Assembly: GCF_029168945.1 (NCBI RefSeq) | Contig: NC_083601.1 | Location: forward strand, 21,356,160 to 21,420,159 | Direction of reading: 5' to 3' | Length of the DNA: 64,000 nt | DNA from: Cannabis sativa | Taxonomy: Eukaryota; Streptophyta; Magnoliopsida; Rosales; Cannabaceae | Shown here: in pieces, positions 13,156-24,696 of the stretch | Layout: each line of letters begins with the position of its first letter | How positions within the stretch are numbered: the stretch's first letter is position 1 | Notes under the pieces: model-generated | Database searches by the model: none | Told to the model about the DNA's origin: nothing | What the model saw: the letters and a program-made list of their open reading frames with translations, nothing else | Translations under genes and position numbers: made by a program

Positions 13156-13164
13156 TATAAATAT
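13156..13164. repeat. Target-site duplication, right of MULE-1 (TATAAATAT)
   Basis: Exact copy of 3602-3610, directly after the AAAAATCTC end of MULE-1. Confidence 0.75.
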
Positions 13165-13180
13165 ATATATATATTTATAT

Positions 13181-13592
13181 GGATGCACTTTTAATGGGTA
13201 TTATCCATGAATGGGTAATATTAAAAAATTTTGAGTTTTTATGATTAATTTAGAAAAATTTCTCATTTTTACATTATATGGGTTGAGATTGGTCCATCAG
13301 CTGAAAATAATAATAATAAAAAAATGGCAAAAAAGTGATAAAAAAAAAAAGTTGAATTCGACTTAAATATTTTACATCTAAACATATTTTTTATGTAGTG
13401 TAAAAAAAAGGTATTTTTTGATATTTTTTTTTTAATTAAGTAGCTAAATTAAGCATAGAAATTTAAATTTCTCTTTTATTATTCGCTATCGGACTAATAT
13501 TTAATGGTTTAATATTTTTAAAATTAATATTTATAATTAAATTTGTTTATTACCCATTAATGAGTATTACCCATTAAGAATCATTTCATACA
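13181..13592. mobile_element. MITE-like inverted-repeat element A (~410 bp)
   Basis: The left end (TTAATGGGTATTATCCATGA area, 13191-13225) and the reverse complement of the right end (13545-13592) match over about 45 bp around TTAATGGGTA..A..CAT.AATGGGTAATA. The core is AT-rich and non-coding. The target duplication is not clear in this TA-rich DNA. Superfamily unknown. Confidence 0.55.
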
Positions 13593-13628
13593 TGTATTTA
13601 AATTTTAATATATATATATATATATATA

Positions 13629-14762
13629 TGGGTATACTCTTAATGTGTATTATCCATATATGGGTATTTTATTCTTGACCATTGGATCAAATATCTAATG
13701 GTTGATATTTATAATCATTAATTAAATATTAAAAAATTAATATTTCCTATTTTGTTATTCTCTATATTCCTAAAATAGATAAAACTATTAATAGAAATAA
13801 AAAATTGATAAAAGGAATTATTATTTAAAAAATAAAACACACTAAAAAAACTAACAAACTATTTTTTTTAATAAAAATTATTTTAAAGATTAAAAAGAAA
13901 AATGTATATATTTATCCTTTTATAAAATTTCTTCAAACTAGAATTCTAAATTGCATTACTGAAAACAAAAAAAAAAAAATAATAATTTTAAGCTTTAAAC
14001 TGTAATACATATAAAATGTATAAAAAATTTTCTAAACCTAAAATCTTTAATTTTATAATAATTAACAATTATTTTTATGTTTTTATTTTTTAAAAAAATA
14101 CTTGAGCTTACCAAAATCTATAAGAACAAAACCAATGAAGAAAATTTTAACAAAAAAAAAAAATAAAGGAACAAAAAAGTGTCATAAACATTATTGAATA
14201 ATGGCAATTGCCAATACAAGAATTTCAGCACGAAAAAATTATATTTGACCCCTAGACAAGATTATCATCTTCCAATCCTAAAAATATAAATATTGAACAA
14301 TAGTACCTCTTTAGTTATTCTAGGAGAATGATGCATGGTAATATTAAAAAAAAATCATTGGATAATAATAATATTTCTCTAACAATGATAGCCTAAGTAA
14401 GAACTAAGAAGTATTGTAGCGTTTTATTTTTAAGAGTATGAATAATATTAAGACAACTGGATTCCACAATCAAGCTCTAATTCTCCTAATAAAAAAACAC
14501 ATTAATATACATGTAAATGATTTTTAGTTTTACAATAATAAATTATTAATAGACTCACAGTTTTTAATTAATTTTTAAAAATAATTTATAATTTTTTTTT
14601 TCAAACTATTAGTTGTCATTATTATTTCCAATTTTATAAAAAATAAATATAATTTTTTTTAAAAAAAAATAATTGTTAGAAACTTGCCATAAAAGGTTAT
14701 TAGATTGTTAACTTATTGATTTTTTTAGTTCCCAATGGGTATTACCCATTAAAAAGTGTTCC
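13629..14762. mobile_element. Inverted-repeat element B (~1.1 kb), ends related to element A
   Basis: The left end reads TGGGTATACTCTTAATGTGT. The right end, reverse-complemented, reads TGGAACACTTTTTAATGGGT, followed in both by TATTA/AATACCCAT. These ends resemble those of element A 40 bp away. The ~1 kb interior is AT-rich and has no coding signal. Probably a related non-autonomous DNA element. Confidence 0.45.
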
Positions 14763-15725
14763 ATATATATACATATATGAGAATTTTTCAATAATATACG
14801 TCATTTATAAATTAATTACAATAATAACATTACCTAAAATAATTGAAACAATTAACGTGACACCTCAGCCTAAATAACCATAACAATAAATTAAAGATGC
14901 CTGAAAAAAATCATGTCCAAACCATTTTAATCAAATAAATAAATAAAAAAATTTAAACCTGATAAAAATTAGCCCTGTTCTCCCATATCAATCCTTATTG
15001 GTATCATTAGTAACTATGGTATTTTTTCCTTTATATATATCAAAACTATTCCAGAAATTAATAAATTATAAGTAAAAAAAATCACATAATATTTTAATTA
15101 AATTTGTAGACATCTAAGTTATCAATTAAATATTTTAAAGTTACAATATGATAATAGGCTATATAAAAAGACTACTATGTAAACATCATATATGAAAATA
15201 GTTTATTTCAATATGTCAAAATAAACTAATAAGTTTATATGGCATATACGAGTATAGACATATATTATATGTGAAATAAATTTATGAGCAAGAAGTTTCA
15301 TCATATTTAAATCTTTGACAAGTACATATATTGTTACTATATAAGACATATTACAATCATGTGTTTTGTATACAACTAGATTTGATATCTCAACTTGAAA
15401 AAAAAAAAATAGACTAATTAGTTTGTTATTTTATAGACACACATTGTGTTTGAAACAAAAAAAAAAATTGTTGTTCCAATATACACGAAAAATAGACTAA
15501 TAAGTTTCTTGGTTTATATCATTATGTTTCATTATAGTTTACTCTGTATTACAAAAATAAAATATTGCTCCCCAACAAATGATAAATAGTAAGTTTATTA
15601 ATATATGTAATTGTAGGCTATATGAAATGAAATGAATTGTTGTTCCAATATACAAAAATAAAAATAAAATTTGTTTCAATATGTCAAAATAAACTAATAG
15701 ATTTATTAACATAACTAATAGTATG
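14763..15725. other. AT-rich intergenic DNA with degenerate repeats
   Basis: No gene is seen. From about 15190 to 15720 the phrases TATGTCAAAATAAACTAATA and AATAGACTAATAAGTTT recur several times with drift, suggesting an old, decayed array. Confidence 0.4.
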
Positions 15726-15838
15726 TTTTATGTATTAATTACTTAGTATGATTTATGCTTCTTATGTATATCAGTTTTGTAAACCAATATCATGAATATA
15801 TTCAATATTTAGTTTGAAAATAAAAAGAAAATTACAAT
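15726..15838. repeat. Tandem duplication, first copy (~113 bp)
   Basis: This unit (TATGTATTAATTACTTAGTA to AAAAAGAAAATTACAA) is repeated at once. The second copy starts at 15839, is cut at 15862 by the copia element, and resumes at 22724, running to about 22810. Confidence 0.8.
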
Positions 15839-15862
15839 ATGTATTAATTACTTAGTATGATC

Positions 15863-17093
15863 TGTTGGATAAATTCCCATACTATTGTCCCATAAATAAA
15901 GTTACAAGGAAAATAAATTAGACCTCTTTATAAAGCCTCAACAGACCATTATAACTCATAGAGTTGTCGGTTCTGTTTTCCTAGGCTTAGGTCTTTTATT
16001 TCTTTACAATAAAAGGAAGCAAACAATATATATCAAGACTCTAACAAACTCTCAGCTATTCAAGGAAAAATATCTCAACAGAATATAGTTATTTCTCAGT
16101 TCAAACAACACAGCCAGCAACAACAAAAATATTATAAATAAGTGGTTCAACCTTCCACTTTGTACAACACAATCATTTCGGCCAGCAGAGGGAAAAAAAA
16201 GGGCAGCAGCTGTGATTTTCTCTTGTAACCCACCTCAGAAACAAGGGAGAAAAATATAGAGAGTTAGTGAGAGATATTGTAAGAAAACAAAGAGAAATAA
16301 AGAGAAGAGAAAGAGATTACCTGCTGTGATTTATAGCATGGAATCTCCATGAACTTGTAACCGGTTTTGACAATCATAGTGAAGAATCAAGCGTCTTTGA
16401 GGAAAGCTTGACGGAGATGTACTCTTGATTTCAAGGGGAACTCCGAGATCAAACTTTGTTGTGTTCTCCTTTATTTTTCTGTAGTGTTTTCGGGTTTTCT
16501 TTTCTATAACCAACAAAGATCATTTTAGATCTTTGTTGTTACTAGTGTTTCGAGTTTCTCTTTGTGTTGCAGGTTTTGAAAGAAAACTAGTTACAGCCAT
16601 GAAAGCTACAACCATAGCTTGAAGAAAAGGGTGTCTCGGCTGGGTTTTATATCTGCAGCAAGAAGGTTGAAGGGAAGGAGAAGAGGAAGCTCGGCTGGGT
16701 TGTTGTTGCTGCAGCAAGGAGAAAGAAAGGAAGAAGGTGTTTTCGGCTGGGCTGTAGAAGAAGGAGGTGAAGAAGCTTTACTAGGGTTTTGCTTGCTGTT
16801 CAAAGAAAAGAGAAGAAGGAGAGAAGAGGAGTGTGTTGGGCGGCTGCATTTGTTTGAAGAAGGAAATAAGTGTGCTAGGGTTTTCTAGGAAAAGAAAAGA
16901 AAGCTTTTATATTAAATAAAGGCATCAGATTTTTGAAAAGATAAAATCTGATATTCAAAGGGGCATATTCGGTTTTGTGAAAGCATATTCCCTTTGGATC
17001 CGCACCAAATTAAAAAGACAAATTTACCCCTCAAATCTGAACGTTGGGTGTTGGGTGTAGGGGGCATCTCGGGAATGCTAGCTATTTCCTACA
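15863..17093 (+). repeat. Copia-1 5' LTR
   Basis: 1231 bp, TG...CA ends, preceded by TGATC. The 3' half is purine-rich and contains spurious short reading frames found identically in both LTRs. Confidence 0.97.
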
Positions 17094-17094
17094 G

Positions 17095-17108
17095 TGGTAT
17101 CAGAGCTC
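17095..17108 (+). other. Copia-1 primer-binding site (initiator Met-tRNA type)
   Basis: TGGTATCAGAGCTC lies one base after the 5' LTR. TGGTATCAGAGC is the well-known complement of the 3' end of plant initiator Met-tRNA. Confidence 0.92.
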
Positions 17109-17275
17109 GGGGAAGCAAGAAGATTCAACAACACCTGGAAACAACGTCAAGAAACAAGAAAGATCATCAAAATATTTAAGAAGCAAAATCTGAAATTATC
17201 AAGAAAAGGAAAACTCTAACCTAAACTTTGTCTTGTTACATTCTTACTTTTATTATCTTGTTATAACAATTAAAC

Positions 17276-18301
17276 ATGAGTAATATTAGAGTGGATGTTG
17301 ACAAGTTTGATGGATCGGGGGACTATAGGATTTGGAGGAAGAAGATTAGAGCTCTTCTTGCTCATAACAAATTACTTAGGATTCTTAGTGAACCCATAGA
17401 ATGGCCAGAAAATACTTCTAAATGTACACAAGAAGAACTTCTTGAAACTGCTACTGGTTTAATCATTTTTAACTTGTCTGATGCTATTATCAGGTTAGTT
17501 GATAAAGAAGATACACCAGCAAAAATATGGAAAAAGCTTGAAGATCAGTTTCAAAAGAAATCTTTAATCAACAAGATTTTTCTTAAAGAAAGGATATTTG
17601 GTTTCAAGATGAGCACTAGCAAGACTCTTGATGAAAACCTAGATGAATTTCTAAGGTTACATATTGAATTGGCTAATTCTGGTGAAAATGAGGCTTTAAG
17701 TGATGAGAACCAAGCCATCATCATCTTAAACTCATTACCCGAATCCTACAAAGAAGTGAAGAATGCCATTAAATATGGTAGGACAGAAATTACTTTAGAA
17801 GAAGTAATTTCAGCCTTGAAGTCAAAAGACTTGGAGATCAAGAATGAGAAGCATGGAGGTTCTAATGGAGAAGTAAACTTCAGTAGAGGGAGACCCAATC
17901 AAAGAAAACATGGACACTACAAAAGTAAAAGTCACAGTAGAGATCACCACAAAGGAAAGAGTCACAACAAGGGAAGATCAAACTCAAAAGAACCAACTGA
18001 TCCTACGGGATGCTACAACTGTGGCAAGCCAGGGCATTTTAAGAGAGATTGTTATTTTCTAAACAAAGGCAAACCAAATAAATATAAAGGACAGGGAGAA
18101 AATTCTAACTCTAAACCTAATTTTCATAAAAATAACCAAGCTAATTATGGTGATGGTTATGAGAGTGTTGATAGTGGTGAAGTATACATTGCTGCATCAT
18201 CTTTTAAAGATGATTGGATTTTAGATTCAGGTTGTACTTTTCATATGACTAATGACAAGAGTTATATGTTTGATTATAGGGAATCAAAGGAGGAAAAGTA
18301 A
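17276..18301 (+). pseudogene. Copia-1 gag and protease part of the polyprotein
   Basis: Starts at ATG 17276 (MSNIRVDVDKFDGSGDYRIW), a typical copia gag opening of the UBN2/retrotran_gag type. A basic His/Lys/Ser-rich linker leads to a CCHC zinc knuckle (CYNCGKPGHFKRDC, about residues 244-257) and an aspartic protease motif (DWILDSGCTFHM, about residues 315-326). The frame ends at TAA 18299-18301. Reading one frame over gives GGKVILGNN and continues the protease/integrase linker, so a single-base deletion near 18290 is the likely cause. Gag forms the virus-like particle; the protease would cut the polyprotein. Confidence 0.93.
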
Positions 18302-20091
18302 TCCTTGGAAACAATCAGACTCGTGAGATTAAAGGCTCGGGATCTATCAGATTTAAAATGTATGATGGGATAGTAAGAACCCTAACAGCAGTGAGGTATG
18401 TGCCTAATCTTTCTAGAAATTTAATTTCTATTAGTGTGCTTGATGATTTGGGTGTTGTGAGTAAGGTAGAGGCAGGTCATATGAAGCTTAGTAGAGGAGC
18501 ATTAACAATCATGAAAGGAATAAAAAATGGTGGACTTTACTACCTACAAGGCTCTCCTATTTCAAGCTGTAACATTACAACTCACAACGACAAAGAAGAA
18601 GAGACAGCTACTCTATGGCACAGAAGATTAGGGCATATAAGTGAGCGAGGCTTGCATCTCATGAGTGAGCAACAACTGTTGGGTAAGGATAAAGTGAGTA
18701 AACTAGACTTTTGTGAACATTGCATACTTGGAAAGCATCACAGATTAAAGTTCACAGCAGGTACTCACAACTCTAAAAGAATACTTGAGTATGTACATTC
18801 TGATTTATGGGGTCCAGAAAAAATCAGCACTCATGGTGGTTGTTCTTATTTCTTATCTATAGTAGATGATTATTCTAGGAAAGTATGGATATATCTACTT
18901 AAGAATAAAAATGATGCTTTTACAAAATTCAAACATTGGAAATTATTGGTTGAGAACTTAACTAATGAAAAGCTGAAAACTATAAGAACTGATAATGATT
19001 TGGAATTTTGTAACAATGAATTTGACCTCTATTGTAAAGAAAATGGCTTGCAGCGACATAGAACAGTGAGGATTACACCTCAGCAAAACGGGGTGGCTGA
19101 AAGAATGAACCGCACCATACTAAACAAAGTAAGGTGTATGCTACTTCAGTCAGGATTATCTCAAGGGTTTTGGGGAGAAGCTGCCTTGACAGCAGTTCAA
19201 CTAATAAATAGAAGCCCATCAAGAGCAACTGAAGGTAAAACTCCCGAGGAGAAATGGTCAGGTAAACCTCCAAACCTTTCTCATGTGAAAGTTTTTGGAT
19301 GTGCAGCTTATGCACATCAAAGCATAGGAAAACTTGAACCTAGGGCTTTAAAGTGTGTTTTCTTAGGGTACCCCGAAGGGGTAAAAGGGTATAGACTTTG
19401 GGTAAAGGAAAAAGGGGGATTTAAAACTATGAATAGTAGAGATGTTATATTCCAAGAAAATATTTTTCCTTGTTTACCTAATGAAAAGTCTAGTGCAGGA
19501 ATGGAAGATACTAACCCTGCAGGTACAAACCTAGAAGTTAAAACCAGTTCTAATCAGGTGGAACAAAATGAAGACACACCGGGAATGGTTCAGGTGGAAC
19601 CTAACCAAAGCTAGCAGCCCATGAACAATGGTCAAGGGGGAAGAACTGATGCTCAACAAGAGATCAGGGATGAAGACACCGAAGAGGACCTTACAAACTA
19701 TCAGTTGACAAGGGACAGATCTAAGAGGACTCCGAAGCCTAATCAGAAATTCAGCTACAACATTTGGAGTGAAAAATTGGCTTATGCTCTTCTAACAGAT
19801 TTGGAAATGGATGATATGGAACCCAAGACTTATAATGAGGCAGTAAATGGAAAGAATTCTAAGGAGTGGAATAAGGCCATGGATGATGAGATGGGATCTC
19901 TCAAGAAGAATAAGACTTGGGTTGTGGTACCAAAACCCGAGGGTAAAAGTATTGTGTCTTGTAAGTGGTTGTTCAAGCACAAGGAAGGAAGATCTAAAGA
20001 TGAGCCTATAAGGTTCAAGGCTAGGCTAGTGGCTAAAGGTTTCACACAAAAGGAGGTATTGACTTCAATGAGATTTTCTCTCCGGTGGTGA
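18302..20091 (+). pseudogene. Copia-1 integrase to start of reverse transcriptase, interrupted
   Basis: Continues in a shifted frame from about 18290. It shows the pre-integrase zinc site (LWHRRLGHIS, HCILGKH), the integrase core (VHSDLWGP, FLSIVDDYSRKVW, IRTDNDLEF, TPQQNGVAERMNRT) and the linker with KVFGCAAYAHQ. The Asp-Asp-Glu residues are visible. An in-frame TAG at 19612-19614 breaks it, then the frame reopens (19615-20091) into the reverse-transcriptase N-terminus (WNKAMDDEM, FKARLVAKGFTQKE). A single-base deletion near 20055 shifts the frame, with TGA at 20089-20091. Confidence 0.92.
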
Positions 20092-21389
20092 AGTATAAAA
20101 CGATTAGAGTGGTCCTAAGCTTAACTACTTAGTTTGACATGGAGATAGATCAGATGGATGTTACCACTGCCTTTCTCCATGGGGAACTGGAAGAAGAAAT
20201 ATACATGACCCAACCAGAAGGGTATGTAGAGAAGGGAAAACCTAACCATGTTTGTAAACTGGTTAAGTCCTTGTATGGACTCAAGCAATCCCCTAGGCAG
20301 TGGAATAAAAGGTTTGACACCTTTATGATGAAACAAGGTTTCTCAAGGAGTTACTATGATGCATGTTTCTATCACAAAGGAACTGACATCAACACGGTCA
20401 TCTACTTGTTACTTTATGTAGATGACATGCTTATCATAAGCAAGGAAAGATCTCAAGTGGATGAGATGAAGAAGCAACTCAAGGCTGAGTTTGAGATGAA
20501 AGACTTGGGGATAGCATCTAAGATACTGGGTATCACTATAAAGAGGGACAGAAAGTTGGGCAAGTTATTCTTGACACAAGAGGACTACATTCAAAAGATT
20601 ATAGAGAAGTTTTCAATGAAAGATTCAAAGAAAACTTCTCAGCCAATAACTAGCCAGTACACTTTGACAAAGGAACAATGTCCTAAGACTGAAGCAGAGA
20701 AGGAAGCAATGAGTAAAGTGCCTTACTCAAGTGCTGTTGGGACTATTATGTACTTAATGGTTTGTACAAGGCCAGATCTGGCCTTTGCCATAAGTACCTT
20801 GAGCAAATACATGGCAAACCCAGGAAAGATTCATTGGCTTGCAATGAAATGGGTTTTCAGGTACCTAGTAGGAACACCTAAGGTTGGACTAATCTACAAG
20901 CAACAGAAGTTCAGCACCAACATAGAAGGATACAGCGATGCCGACTATGCCGGGGACAGAGACAGCAGAAAGTCTACTTCATCTTACATGTTCCTACTTG
21001 GAGGAAACTGTGTGAGTTGGAAAGCCCAACTCCAACCTGTGGTTGCACTTTCAACAACAGAATCGGAGTACATATCAACCACAGAAGCTATTAAAGAAGC
21101 CATATGGATGAAAGGACTTTTGACAGAGATCAAGTTACTTAAAGAGGTTCCTAGAGTGTACTCAGACAGTCAAAGCTGTGTACACTTATGTAGGAACCCT
21201 GTGTTCCATGACCGAACTAAACATATAGAGATTAAATACCACTTTATAAGGGACAAGGTGACTCAAGGTGAAATACAAGTGGAAAAAGTTCCTACTGAGG
21301 AGAACCCAGCAGATATGGGAACTAAGGTGGTCACTCTCAACAAGTTCAAACATTGTATGAACCTGTTGGGAGTTGACACAGGATGGTAA
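20092..21389 (+). pseudogene. Copia-1 reverse transcriptase and RNase H part
   Basis: After the frameshift near 20055 the true frame runs through TAG 20130-20132 (a Gln is expected) and is then open from ATG 20139 to TAA 21387-21389. Motifs: MDVTTAFLHGELEEEIYM, SLYGLKQSPRQW, the polymerase site LLYVDDML, then RNase H with YSDADYAGD, ALSTTESEY, YSDSQS and HDRTKHIEIKYHFIRD. The C-terminus NLLGVDTGW is a common end of plant copia polyproteins. Only these few lesions separate it from an intact form. Confidence 0.93.
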
Positions 21390-21492
21390 ATGGACACATA
21401 TTCAAGCAATGACCCTCAAAGACAGCAACAAGTAAATAAAGCAAAGGCAGAAAATTTTTTTGGACTGCTCGTATGGAAATTTAGGTGGAATT

Positions 21493-22723
21493 TGTTGGAT
21501 AAATTCCCATACTATTGTCCCATAAATAAAGTTACAAGGAAAATAAATTAGACCTCTTTATAAAGCCTCAACAGACCATTATAACTCATAGAGTTGTCGG
21601 TTCTGTTTTCCTAGGCTTAGGTCTTTTATTTCTTTACAATAAAAGGAAGCAAACAATATATATCAAGACTCTAACAAACTCTCAGCTATTCAAGGAAAAA
21701 TATCTCAACAGAATATAGTTATTTCTCAGTTCAAACAACACAGCCAGCAACAACAAAAACATTATAAATAAGTGGTTCAACCTTCCACTTTGTACAACAC
21801 AATCATTTCGGCCAGCAGAGGGAAAAAAAAGGGCAGCAGCTGTGATTTTCTCTTGTAACCCACCTCAGAAACAAGAGAGCAAAATATAGAGAGTTAGTGA
21901 GAGATATTGTAAGAAAACAAAGAGAAATAAAGAGAAGAGAAAGAGATTACCTGCTGTGATTTGTAGCATGGAATCTCCATGAACTTGTAACCGGTTTTGA
22001 CAATCATAGTGAAGAATCAAGCGTCTTTGAGGGAAGCTTGACGGAGATGTACTCTTGATTTCAAGGGGAACTCCGAGATCAAACTTTGTTGTGTTCTCCT
22101 TTATTTTTCTGTAGTGTTTTCGGGTTTTCTTTTCTATAACCAACAAAGATCATTTTAGATCTTTGTTGTTACTAGTGTTTCGGGTTTCTCTTTGTGTTGC
22201 AGGTTTTGAAAGAAAACTAGTTACAGCCATGAAAGCTACAACCATAGCTTGAAGAAAAGGGTGTCTCGGCTGGGTTTTATATCTGCAGCAAGAAGGTTGA
22301 AGGGAAGGAGAAGAGGAAGCTTGGCTGGGTTGTTGTTGCTGCAGCAAGGAGAAAGAAAGGAAGAAGGTGTTTTCGGCTGGGCTGTAGAAGAAGGAGGTGA
22401 AGAAGCTTTGCTAGGGTTTTGCTTGCTGTTCAAAGAAAAGAGAAGAAGGAGAGAAGAGGAGTGTGTTGGGCGGCTGCATTTGTTTGAAGAAGGAAATAAG
22501 TGTGCTAGGGTTTTCTAGGAAAAGAAAAGAAAGCTTTTATATTAAATAAAGGCATCAGATTTTTGAAAAGATAAAATCTGATATTCAAAGGGGCATATTC
22601 GGTTTTGGGAAAGCATATTCCCTTTGGATCCGCACCAAATTAAAAAGACGAATTTACCCCTCAAATCTGCACGTTGGGTGTTGGGTGTAGGGGGCATCTC
22701 GGGAATGCTAGCTATTTCCTACA
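21493..22723 (+). repeat. Copia-1 3' LTR
   Basis: 1231 bp, same length as the 5' LTR with about 11 substitutions and no indel seen. It follows a short purine-rich tract (AGGTGGAA) and is followed by the TGATC duplication. Confidence 0.97.
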
Positions 22724-23139
22724 TGATCTATGCTTAATATGTATATCAGTTTTGTAAACCAATATCATGAATATATTCAATATTTAGTTTGAAAATAAAA
22801 AGAAAATTATAAATACCATTAATAATTGTAAACATATCAGTTTTAAAAAATGTTATTAATGGTGAACATCTAACACTTGATATGAAAGCAATAAAAAATA
22901 TTGAAATTTTAAGGCATGCTATTATCAACTAATCAATTACTTTAAGAGTATTCTTAATATCTTAAAAACTAATATCAAGTAATAATAAAAAATAATGTTT
23001 GCAAATTATTAAGGTTATATTAACAAAATTATATTATTCTAAAAACTTTAGTAATTATTATTTTTATTTTGTATACTATTTAGTTTGTATATTAATGTAT
23101 TTTAAAATATATTTAGTTCACAATATTATCAATATTATA
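22724..23139. other. Rest of the interrupted tandem copy, then AT-rich DNA
   Basis: 22724-22810 is the remainder of the second copy of the 113-bp duplication. From 22811 to 23139 I see only AT-rich DNA. Confidence 0.7.
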
Positions 23140-23868
23140 TCTTTATATATTAAAAGTGCCTATCTAACGACATTTCTTCGTTTAACAGAATATACTTAAA
23201 AAATAGAAGAATATTCTGTTAAATTTAACGATTACGTTTGATCTCCCGTTAATAAATAAACCCAATAATTAAACCCAAAAAATTAAACAATCTTTTAAAT
23301 ATTAATAATCTCTTTTTAAATTAAAAAAATCATCTTACCCCCATCTCTCTCTCTAACAAACCTATCTTGGGAGAATATTAATAATTTTTTTTATTTATCT
23401 TTTAAAAAAGTGTAATATAGATAAAATGTCTAGAAAAGATAATATAAATGTGAGACTGTATATGAGTATTTACCTTATATGTTTGTGCTTATTTTTAGTT
23501 TTATTTTTAATTTTACCACCGAGAGGAGAAGGTTGAAAAATATTAGAATATGAAAATATTATTGAAACTTATTAGTAATTTGCAAAGAATGTGAAAGTCT
23601 ATAAATATATAGTTGTGTAGCTATTATTAAATATGAAATGAGATAATAGAACTTTTTTCAATTAGAAGATTAATGTACATTTTACTATTAATAACATACA
23701 TTATTATAACACAACTATGTTTTACTTACTAAATATACTGACACATATTTTATTTTTATAAAACAAATTGTTCAAATAATTATACTATTTTAATTATTAA
23801 TTAAAATAAAAAACTAAAATATTAAATAAAACTAACACTACGTGGCTTGGCACGTAACAATCACCTAG
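23140..23868 (+). mobile_element. Non-autonomous Helitron (729 bp)
   Basis: Begins TCTTTATATATTAAAAGTG directly after an A, and ends CACCTAG directly before a T, the A/T insertion site of Helitrons. The stem-loop ACGTG-GCTTGG-CACGT (23840-23855) lies nine bases before the CTAG end (23865-23868), the canonical CTRR plus hairpin arrangement. There is no target duplication and no Rep/Hel coding. Confidence 0.85.
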
Positions 23869-24134
23869 TATATATATGAGATATATGAAATGTTATAACA
23901 TGACCAATAAAAAGAATTAAAGACCAATAAAAGTGAGATAAATTAAGAGAGAGAAGGAATTTACTCTCGTGTGTGTTATAACGTGAAATTCAATACCTTA
24001 GTCTACGTTATTTATATATATATTTTTTGAAATTACGTTATATATCTTAAAGTATAATGACTAACGATATTTTTATAAATTAGATCATAATTTAGTGTGT
24101 AGATGTAATTTTCCCTATATATTTATATATTTGA
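23869..24134. other. AT-rich spacer
   Basis: Short AT-rich DNA between the Helitron and repeat copy 2; nothing recognised. Confidence 0.5.
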
Positions 24135-24696
24135 TGTCTTTTTTTTCTTCTGAATATTTGATCTCATTTTAAGGTCTTGTGATTTTTATGATATATTTAA
24201 CCTACTTAAATTAATATATCAAATATTTCTTTTTATGTAATATTTTTTGGAACAAGCAAAATTAAACAGTTTAGATTATTATATTTCCACCATTCAAAAT
24301 TATTTAAAAAAATTAAAAAATTATCAAAGAAGTATTGCAATTTCCAACTTTATCCAAAATACTAAAAACACACTTAAATTTTTCAATATACATACTCATA
24401 TATTTTTGTATTACAATCACAAATCACTCATAGAAAAAGAATTTTCATTGGAAAAAAAAAACAAACATATAATAACAATAGATAGACATTTTATTTTACT
24501 TTTATAGTCTTTTTATTATCATTGTTACTACTTTAATCAATGATTCTATGAACTAGAAAGTATGAAAGGAAGTCACAAATGCCTTATTTACATATAAGAG
24601 TAAGTGTATATATATTGCTAAAAAAAGTAGGTCCTTAACAATATAACTCAGAAAAAAAATTCTCATGAAAATTAATGTCTAATTACTAAACGTGAA
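24135..24696. repeat. Dispersed ~510-bp repeat, copy 2
   Basis: Direct-orientation homologue of 3048-3560. It is cut at its right end (about 24696) by the poly(T) start of a reverse-oriented LINE, whereas copy 1 runs a little further. Confidence 0.75.

Larger units (their letters stand above)
15863..22723 (+). mobile_element. Copia-1: full-length Ty1/copia LTR retrotransposon
   Basis: Two 1231-bp LTRs (15863-17093, 21493-22723) begin TGTTGG and end CTACA. They are flanked by the 5-bp duplication TGATC (15858-15862, 22724-22728). A primer-binding site TGGTATCAGAGC follows the 5' LTR. Order inside is gag, protease, integrase, reverse transcriptase, RNase H, the Ty1/copia order. By eye I count 11 substitutions between LTRs (about 0.9%), so insertion is recent, yet the polyprotein has at least two frameshifts and two stops. 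Confidence 0.97.

Noticed and set aside
16619..16888. 89-codon frame on the + strand in the Copia-1 LTR (repeated at 22249-22518)
   Set aside because: It is in purine-rich LTR DNA, has no domain, and recurs only because both LTRs are copies.
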